From: Cynocephalus volans
Lineage: Eukaryota > Chordata > Mammalia > Dermoptera > Cynocephalidae
Direction: 5' to 3'
Length of the DNA stretch: 64,000 bases
NCBI RefSeq assembly: GCF_027409185.1
Contig: NC_084462.1
Span: 179,480,071-179,544,070 of the forward strand
The notes below the pieces were generated by a model. That model was given only the letters and a program-made list of their open reading frames with translations, made no database searches and was not told the DNA's origin. Below, piece after piece: positions 57,695-64,000 of this stretch; position 1 is the first letter of the stretch, and the number at the start of each line of letters is the position of its first letter. Position numbers and translations under genes: made by a program.

Positions 57695-57830
57695 ACCCCC
57701 ACCTCCAGCATCAGGTCAGGGGGCGAGCAGGGCTACCACAATCTCCGGTCTGAACTCAGACAGGCTTAGTTCTGAATTCTGTGTGATCGTGGGCAAGTTA
57801 CTTCACCTCTCTGAGCCTCCATTTTCTTTC
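57695..57830 (+). repeat. MIR fragment
   Basis: 'gttctgaattctgtgtgatcgtgggcaagttacttcacctctctgagcctccattttc' is the MIR core. Confidence 0.85.
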
Positions 57831-57867
57831 TTCTTTTTTACTTTAACTTTTTCTTTTTTTTTTTACT

Positions 57868-57957
57868 TTGGTGGCTGGCTGGTAGGCAGATCTGAACCCT
57901 TGACCTTGGTGGTATAAAACCACGCACACTCTAATCAACTGAGCTAACCGAGCAGCC
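57868..57957 (-). mobile_element. Monomeric tRNA-Ile-like SINE (CYN type)
   Basis: Minus-strand unit with GGCTGCTCGGTTAGCTCAG, GATTAGAGTGTGCGTGG and 'aaggtcaagggttcagatc', plus an A-tail seen as T-run at about 57,849. Confidence 0.85.
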
Positions 57958-57998
57958 AACTTTTGTCTTCAATGAAATTTACACCAGGTACACATTTT

Positions 57999-58173
57999 TT
58001 TAATTTTTTAATTTTTTTAAAAGATGACCGGTAAGGGGATCTTAACCCTTGACTTGGTGTTTGTCAGCACCACGCTCAGCCAGTGAGCGAACTGGTCATC
58101 CCTATATGGGATCCGAACCCATGGCCTTGGTGTTATCAGCTCCACACTCTCCCGAGTGAGCCATGGGCCGGCC
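57999..58173 (-). mobile_element. Dimeric tRNA-Ile-like SINE (CYN type)
   Basis: Minus-strand dimer with both units kept and an A/T-rich tail at 57,999-58,020. Duplication CACCAGGTACACATTTT (57,982-57,998) and CACCAAGTACACATTTT (58,174-58,190), one mismatch. Confidence 0.9.
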
Positions 58174-58980
58174 CACCAAGTACACATTTTAAATGGACAA
58201 ATAGATCTACAAGGCTCATAATGAAAAAATGACTACCCTGAGTTATTCTGGGTCCTCCCCGCAGAAGCAGCCATTTTGCATTCTTCTAGATCTTTCTTCC
58301 TGTGCTCACCTGCATGTGTGTAAGTAACAGGCTTATTCTAACATTTACTAATTTTTCACGTTTCAATATTGTCCAATGACTGCCCACTGCTGAAAGATGA
58401 GGGCTTAGCTCTGTTAAACCGTCACACCCGCACACACCCACCCCTGTTCCCTGCTCTGTCCTCAGCATGATCACACACCTCTTGGTCTTTCTCATTTGTA
58501 ACATACACTGTCTCCCTAGGCCTGGCATGAGGATGAACCTCCTTGATACTAGGAGCACTTGGCACAGTGCCTGGCACACAGCAGGTGCTCAATAAATGCA
58601 GCTATCCAGTGATAAATATATGCTGAATGGCTTAAGTATATTTTAAAAATTTCGATATGAGCACTTTCAAGCATACACAAAAGTAGAATAAAGAATCTGA
58701 TGAAGCCCCAGGGATCTGCTATTTCTTTCTAATATAAGTAGAAATGTATCTGTTTTTATTCCTGTACCTCTGTTTAGACAAATGATGACATAATATCTAC
58801 AAGAATTAAGTGCTTTTTGAGTAAACTTTTCTAAAATATTGATTCTAAATGTAACACATTAATTGCAGAAAGTCTGGGAAATACACACATACCAACAACC
58901 TCACCGCCCAGCTATACACAGGGACCACATTGCAGGAGCATAGGGGAAAGGACAGAAAGATGTAGCTATTTTCCTACACA
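58174..58980. other. Intergenic
   Basis: L2 3' end at about 58,515-58,605 ('cttggcacagtgcctggcacacagcaggtgctcaataaatg'). Otherwise AT-rich unassigned sequence. Confidence 0.6.
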
Positions 58981-58984
58981 CATT

Positions 58985-59375
58985 TAATAACAGATTTATT
59001 GAGATATAATTCTCATAGCCTAAAATTTACTCTTTTAAAGTTTGTGTTTCAGTGATTTAGTACATTCAGAGTTGTGCAAGCATTACCACTATCTCATTTT
59101 AGAGCATTTTCAATAGCCCCACAAGAAACTCATACCCATTAGCAGTCACCCCCCATTCTCTACCCCCGCCTCAACCTTGGCAAGCGCTGATCTGCTTTCT
59201 GTCTCTATGGACTTGTCAACTCTAAGCATTTGCTACAAATGATCACACAGCCGTGTGTGTCTGGCTTTGTTCACTTAGAATAACATATTCAAGTTTCAAC
59301 CATTGTGCAGTATGTATCAGTATCTTTCCTTCTCATGGCCAAGTAATATTCCACTGTAGTTATACTTTTTTTAAA
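58985..59375 (-). mobile_element. Old L1 3' end, reverse orientation
   Basis: 'agatataattctcatagcctaaaatttac', 'cagagttgtgcaagcattaccactatctc', 'ctgctttctgtctctatggac' and 'ggccaagtaatattccactgtag' are the reverse complement of an old L1 3' region. Confidence 0.8.
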
Positions 59376-59422
59376 ATCTGCTTTGAAAATAACAACTTTT
59401 ATAAAACGTTAGGAAGGTAACT

Positions 59423-59985
59423 GTATTAATCAGTGTTCTCCACAGAGAAATAACCAGTAAGATAGCTAGAAAGACACAGAGATATATGAGAGGGGATTTA
59501 TTAGGGAAATTGGCTCGCAGGATTATGGAGGTTGAGAAATCCCATGATAGGCCGTCTGCAAGCTGGAGACCCAGGGATGCTGGCAGCGTGGCTCAGTCCA
59601 AGTCCAAAAGCCTCAGAACCAGGGAAGCTGATGGTGTAACTCTCAGTCTGAGACTGAAGGCCTGAGAGCCCAGGAGGCAACTGGTGTAAGTCCTGAAGTC
59701 TCAAGGCCAGAGGACCTGGAGTTCTGATGTCCACAAGCAGGAGAAGGACAGAGTGGCAGCTCCAGGAGAGAGAGGAAATCCTTTTCTCTCCTTTCTTGTT
59801 CTGTCGGGCCCCGGCTGGTTGGACGGTGCCAGCCCACACTGAGGGTGACTCTTCCCCACTCGGTGCACTGACTCACTGCCAATTCAGAAACACCCTCACA
59901 GGCACACCCTGAAGGAATGCTTTACCAGCTCTCTAGTTATTCCTTAATTGAGTCAAATTGACACCTAAAATTAGCCATCACAGTT
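59423..59985 (+). mobile_element. Mammalian LTR-like element
   Basis: It begins TGTATTAATCAGTGTTCTCC and ends AATTAGCCATCACA, with inner near-repeats of 'ccagggaagctgatggtgtaactc' and 'gtctgagactgaaggcctgag'. The TG...CA ends suggest an LTR (MLT2/ERVL-like by my memory, not certain). Confidence 0.55.
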
Positions 59986-60692
59986 CACCCTTTGTCAGCT
60001 TGGTACACACACACATTTCTTTAAGCCATACTTAATCTCCAAATAAAGAGAACAGCAAGGTAATCATTCTGCCTAACACGATGCAACTATCCAGAGTACA
60101 ACTGAGAACGCACTACTCCCTTCCCCAGAAGAGGTAAAGTCCTTGGGTGGTATTTACTCTTCTCCTGATATCCCATAATGTAAATACTATGATGTAAAAT
60201 TAACAATACTTAAATGCGGATATAAAGTCAATATATCGTATGTTATATGATAAAGGAATAAGAGGAACAAAGATATTTGTTTAATATATGTATACGCACA
60301 CACCAGTGTGCTCCTAACAACACAGGGCGGAAATACTCATCATGGTTACAGTTCTAGTTTACGTAACTGGTCGTGTGGACATAGCTGGTATTTATAACTG
60401 CCTTGTACTACCCTTTCTGTAGTACAGACCGTCATTCCTGGAGGGTCTGGGCCCCTTGTAGTCCTGCCTGGACTGGGTTGCTGTAGTTTCCATCGACTTT
60501 AATCCCAGGGCATGGTAATACTAAGGATCACCTATAATCCAGACATACTCTTCCTTACCTCCCTCGTGGAGGGGCAGTCCAACCTCCCCTTGCTAGTCGG
60601 GATCAATCATGCCAGGCAACACCATTACTCCTTTCTTAGCCTGTTGACTCAGAGGCATGAGGATCCCAAGGTGGCCAGGTGGCAGCATTAAC
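59986..60692. other. Flank 5' of second provirus
   Basis: No gene. The sequence after 59,985 reads like a continuation of an old element found next to this LTR type elsewhere ('taagccatacttaatctccaaataaag'), but I cannot name it. Confidence 0.4.
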
Positions 60693-60976
60693 TGTCAGAA
60701 CCCAAATGTCCCAAGGGATCACACCCTGATCATATAAGCCCTTCTCGGCAGCACCCCATCATGGCGCTGGTTGCCCTTCTCTTCCATATTCTCCTTCCCG
60801 CGGGCGCGAATCGCACGCCAATCAGCCCCCACCCCAAGCCCCATGCGGTATGCTAAATAGGGATTGTATTTTAAACCAATCAGCTTTCCCTTAACGCCCT
60901 ATATATATGTGTGTGTGCTGCCTAATAAAAGAGCTCTCTCCGGTGGATCGTCAACTGTTGTCAACTCGTCCTTTCA
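60693..60976 (+). repeat. 5' LTR (284 bp)
   Basis: TGTCAGAACCCAAATG to GTCCTTTCA. It has CCAAT boxes at 60,818 and 60,876, TATATATA at about 60,900, and AATAAA at 60,924-60,929 just before the presumed R/U5. It is a compact LTR with the promoter and poly(A) elements intact by eye. The start is inferred from the TG and the expected size, since no second LTR is in view. Confidence 0.8.
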
Positions 60977-60978
60977 TT

Positions 60979-60996
60979 TGGTGCCGAAACCCGGGA
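60979..60996 (+). promoter_or_regulatory. Primer-binding site, tRNA-Phe (18/18)
   Basis: TGGTGCCGAAACCCGGGA, two bases after the LTR CA, is the exact complement of the 3' end of mammalian tRNA-Phe including CCA. It defines an F-type ERV. Confidence 0.92.
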
Positions 60997-61716
60997 TGGA
61001 GTTCCCCTCGAGCGGCGACACTTTCCGAATTGCAGCGGCAACACTTTCTGAGTCGCCCAGTGGGGCTCCCTCGAGAGGCAACATTTTTCGAATCGCAGAG
61101 GCAGCACTTTTCGAGTCACCCCTCGGGAACTCCGCCCCACCAGGACCGGCCTCCCTTCCACCGCTCAACACTGACGGTCCACCCTCATCCATTCTTTTCG
61201 GCGCTGGCTCCTTCCGCTCACCACCGGCTCATCACTAGGTAAGCCCCCTTTCCTAAAGGGCACTGGCCCTTTTCAGGCTACTACAGGGAGTCTAGCCTTG
61301 ATCGTCCGGTAGCCCCTAACACCCATACCCCACCCCACCACGGTCTTCACGACCACCATAAATTCCCAAACTGTAACAGGTTCCAAAGCCCCAGTAAACT
61401 TTTACTTTCATTTTTGGAGGTTAAAAGCCCCATTCTGTTCTCTCCTTCACCCTCCTGTCCACCACTCTCTTCTCTCCACTTCCCGGGTCCGGGACCCGAC
61501 CAGAAAATCCTGGCGCTAGGTTCCTTCAGGCACCGGGCTTTTGCCCTGGAGAAGTGGAGGTCTGAGTGACGACCCACACCTCCCTTCTCTCCTCCTTGTT
61601 CGTACCTGAACCTGCCGGGACTGACGTGACCTACTGGGGATCCCGCCTTTCCCAGCCGGCCGAAGGATCTGTCTTATCACTAATCTCTGTCCGATTTCTG
61701 TCTAAATTCCCATTAA
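60997..61716 (+). other. Provirus leader / packaging region with splice donor
   Basis: About 0.7 kb between the primer site and gag. A strong donor, AG|GTAAGC, sits at 61,238/61,239 and would serve env splicing. The frames here (for example 60,864-61,238) cover the leader and are probably not translated. Confidence 0.65.
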
Positions 61717-63280
61717 GAGACCAGAATTGGCGCTTCCTCCTCCTCCCTAGGGGACTCTCCACTTCAATGCCTTCTGAAAAACCTCACCAACCTTTCCCTC
61801 AGGCCGGATATTAAGCCCAAACTCCTCACCAAATTCTGTACACAAGATTGGCCTTATTATCCTTTAGATAATCAAAACACATGGCCCCCTGAGGGCACAC
61901 TAGATCCTAACATTCTACGAGACCTCTTTAACTACTGCCAGCACCTAAAAAAATGGAAGGAGATCCCCTACAACGAGGCTTTTTGCCTCTTGACTCAGAA
62001 CCCTGCCCTCTTCTCCTCCTGTGCTCCCTCTCAAGTCCTTTTGGCCTGTAAACCCTCTTCACAGTCACCCCTCGATTCTTCCACCTTCGACCCTGCTGAT
62101 GAACCCCCACCCTACTGACCTCCTCCTCCCCCAGTGCCTCCGGTGCCCGCTCCTCCTCCCCTGTCATCCGCGTCACCTTCTGCACCTCCTGCACCATCCC
62201 CTCCTCCATCTTTACCCTCCCCTACTCCTGACCCACTAAGCCCCCCTTTCACCCGTTCCCGAGGACCTCCCCCCGCCCCTTTAACAATCGCCCCACTACG
62301 TGAGGTAGCTGGGGCTGAAGGAGTAGTTAGGGTCCATGTTCCCTTTTCCCTAGCTGACCTTACAGAATTAGAAAAAAGACTAGGCTCTTTCTCTACCGAC
62401 CCTACCACCTACATTAAAGAATTCCAATGCATCCTGCAGGCCTACAGCCTCACACATCATGACATCTTCATGCTCCTAGCCAATACCCTCCTCCCCGAGG
62501 AACACTGCAGGGTCTGGGATACAGCCCAAACCCATGCCACTGACACCCATCGTACCAATCCGGATCACCCGCCAGGCCCCCAAGCAGTCCCAGAATAGGA
62601 ACCTAATGGGGATTATAACACAGCCCAGGGAATCCAGGCTCGAGACCGTTTTGCCTCTTGCTTAATAATTGGCCTCAAAAAATCGGCTCGCAAGGTCGTC
62701 AATTTCCAAAAAAATTCAAGAAATTGTCCCAAAAAAGGAGGAAACTCCCTCCGAGTTCCTCAATAGATTAACTCAGGCCTTTCAACAATACACTAACTTA
62801 GACCCCAACTCAGAAGACGGCCGGCATGTCCTTATGACCTATTTCCTGGCCCAATCCTACCCCGACATTAAAACTAAACTTAAAAAATTAGAGCAGGGTC
62901 CTGCAACCCCTCAGACCGTAATCCTGTCAGTGGCCTTCAAGGTTTTTCATAATCGGGAGGAGGAAAAGGAATGTCGAAAACAAAAGGCCGACCACGCCAA
63001 CTTCCAGATGTTGGCCCGGCTTATCAAACCCCCTGGGCGCCCTCCCACAGCCTCCACCTCTAAGCCTCCACCTGGAGCCTGCTTTAAATGTGGGAGGGAA
63101 GGGCATTGGGCAAAGGCTTGCCCCACCCCCAGGCCACCCACCACTCCTTGTCCAAAATGCAAAAAGAAGGGACATTGGGGATCTGATTGCCCCCTCGCCC
63201 GAAGGGGTGAGGGACCAACTGCCCCACAGTCCCCCGAACCGTGGACACCACCTATGGTGGGCCTCGCTGAGGAGGACTGA
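61717..63280 (+). pseudogene. gag: gag, four breaks
   Basis: Matrix, a proline-rich p12-like region, capsid and nucleocapsid are all recognisable. Matrix runs from about 61,729, where a Gly-Ala-Ser-Ser run (myristoylation-type start) follows an ATT codon at 61,726 instead of ATG. A PPPY late-domain motif at 62,104-62,115 is followed at once by TGA (62,116). Capsid runs from about 62,340 and carries a TAG at 62,596. A frame change is needed near the A-run at 62,708-62,714. Capsid then continues in the frame of 62,669-63,280, with two CCHC boxes, CFKCGREGHWAKAC and CPKCKKKGHWGSDC. It ends at the TGA of 63,278. The breaks mean no full Gag could be made. Confidence 0.9.
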
Positions 63281-63283
63281 CGG
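63278..63283 (+). promoter_or_regulatory. gag/pro UGA-CGG readthrough-type stop
   Basis: The gag frame ends in TGA followed by CGG, and the protease continues in the very same frame. Gammaretroviruses express pol by stop-codon readthrough (UAG in MLV), and UGA-CGG is a recognised leaky context in other viruses. The arrangement is seen; the efficiency is inferred. Confidence 0.75.
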
Positions 63284-64000
63284 AGCCTTGGGCCCTTCCC
63301 GACCACCTCTATAATGAAGCAGGAGCCCAGGGTATCCATGGTTGTGGACGGCCACCCAATATCTTTCCTCCTGGAGACTGGAGCCACCTTTTCGGTCTTA
63401 AGGGAATATAAAGGCCCCACCACCTCCAGCAGCTCTCCTATAGTCGGGGTAGGAGGTAAACAAATCTTTCCCAAAAAAACCCCTCTTTTAACCTGCTGCC
63501 TTCAAGGCACTCAATCCGTTTCCTCCCATTCCTTTCTAGTCATGCCACAATGCCCCGTCCCCTTGTCGGGTCGTGACATTCTATCACGGCTTCAAGTCTC
63601 CATTACTTTGCCCCTGTCCTCTTGCTCTTCCCCCGTTTCCTTCCTCCTAGCGCTAGTTCAAGCCCAAGATCCTACTAATCCCACCCCTCCAAAGAAGTCC
63701 TTACCCATCTTAATGCACCCTGTTAACCCCACAGTTTGGGACACTGCCAGCCCTGCTCTGGCCCAGTGTTCCCCTGTACACATAAAACTAAAAGACCCTT
63801 CCAAATATATTTGTCAGGCTCAGTATTCATTAACCACAACAGCCCTCCTCGGGTTAAGCCCCATCATTCAGGACCTATTAAAAAAGGGGTATCTCCGTCC
63901 CACTCACTCCCTTTTCAATACTCCCATACTCACGGTAAAAAAACCTAATGGCGCCTTTTGTCTCGTCCAAGATCTCCGCCTTGTTAACGCCACTGTCATT
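63281..64000 (+). pseudogene. pol: pro and 5' pol (RT start), open to window edge
   Basis: All 240 codons from the UGA to base 64,000 are open in the gag frame. The protease has the active-site region F-L-L-E-T-G-A-T (63,365-63,388): the catalytic Asp is replaced by Glu (GAG at 63,374-63,376). The flap-like IVGVGG and the later LSGRDIL motif (usually LLGRDLL) are kept. RT begins near 63,725, with a 'FNTPILTVKKPNG' motif at about 63,913 and 'LVQDLRLVN' at the very end. The catalytic YxDD lies beyond the window. Apart from the Glu change it looks intact. Confidence 0.88.

Larger units (their letters stand above)
60693..64000 (+). mobile_element. ERV1 (HERV-F-like, tRNA-Phe) provirus, 5' half
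   Basis: The order is LTR, exact tRNA-Phe primer site, leader with splice donor, gag, in-frame UGA, protease, start of RT; the element runs off the window. It is a gammaretrovirus-like ERV. The gag frame has only a handful of breaks and the pol frame is open for 240 codons to the edge, so it is younger than the provirus at 35,796. Env and the 3' LTR are not visible. It is a genomic fossil: gag has no ATG where one would be expected, and the protease aspartate is lost. Confidence 0.92.

Noticed and set aside
62134-62598. A stand-alone proline-rich host protein
   Set aside because: It is the p12-like/capsid part of gag, bounded by the two nonsense codons described for gag.

Overview
This is nuclear DNA of a placental mammal. 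It covers the 3' end of EVL (plus strand), all of DEGS2 (minus strand, tail to tail with EVL) and about 35 kb of gene-poor, repeat-rich DNA upstream of DEGS2. In human chr14q32 the same gene order continues to YY1, which is not reached here. The recurrent young SINE is a tRNA-Ile-like element (box A, box B and a tRNA-Ile-like GGTGCTGATAACACCAAGG core), often dimeric. This matches what I remember of the CYN SINEs of colugos (Dermoptera), so a colugo such as Galeopterus or Cynocephalus is the best guess. That identification is an inference from one repeat family.

Layout. 1-12,010: the last six coding exons of EVL, carrying the C-terminal EVH2 region. They include a symmetric 63-nt cassette exon (EVL-I type). 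One intron holds a full-length TMSB4X processed pseudogene with a perfect 15-bp target-site duplication. About 11,725-28,870: DEGS2 in three coding exons (28,786-28,705; 16,660-15,918; 14,151-14,005), giving a 323-residue sphingolipid C4-hydroxylase/delta-4 desaturase with three intact histidine boxes. Its promoter lies in a CpG island at about 28.3-29.3 kb. The two genes may overlap at their 3' ends.

29-60 kb is intergenic. It contains L1, L2, MIR and SINE copies, several ERV1-type LTRs, a decayed gammaretrovirus-like provirus (35,796-42,024, tRNA-Phe-like primer site, gag/pro/pol/env remnants), an orphan CpG island at about 49.05-49.95 kb, and a smaller GC-rich promoter-like patch at about 55.5-55.9 kb. 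Strong CTCF-like motifs occur at 24.97, 49.10 and 55.63 kb, all in the same orientation.

60,693-64,000 is the 5' half of a second, much better preserved provirus with a tRNA-Phe primer site. It has a complete 284-bp LTR, an exact 18-nt primer site and a leader with a splice donor. Gag carries a few identifiable breaks, and two CCHC boxes are intact. An in-frame UGA-CGG stop separates gag from a protease/RT frame that stays open to the window edge. This element is the most interesting object in the window. I saw no bacterial-type system, CRISPR array or unknown multi-gene operon.
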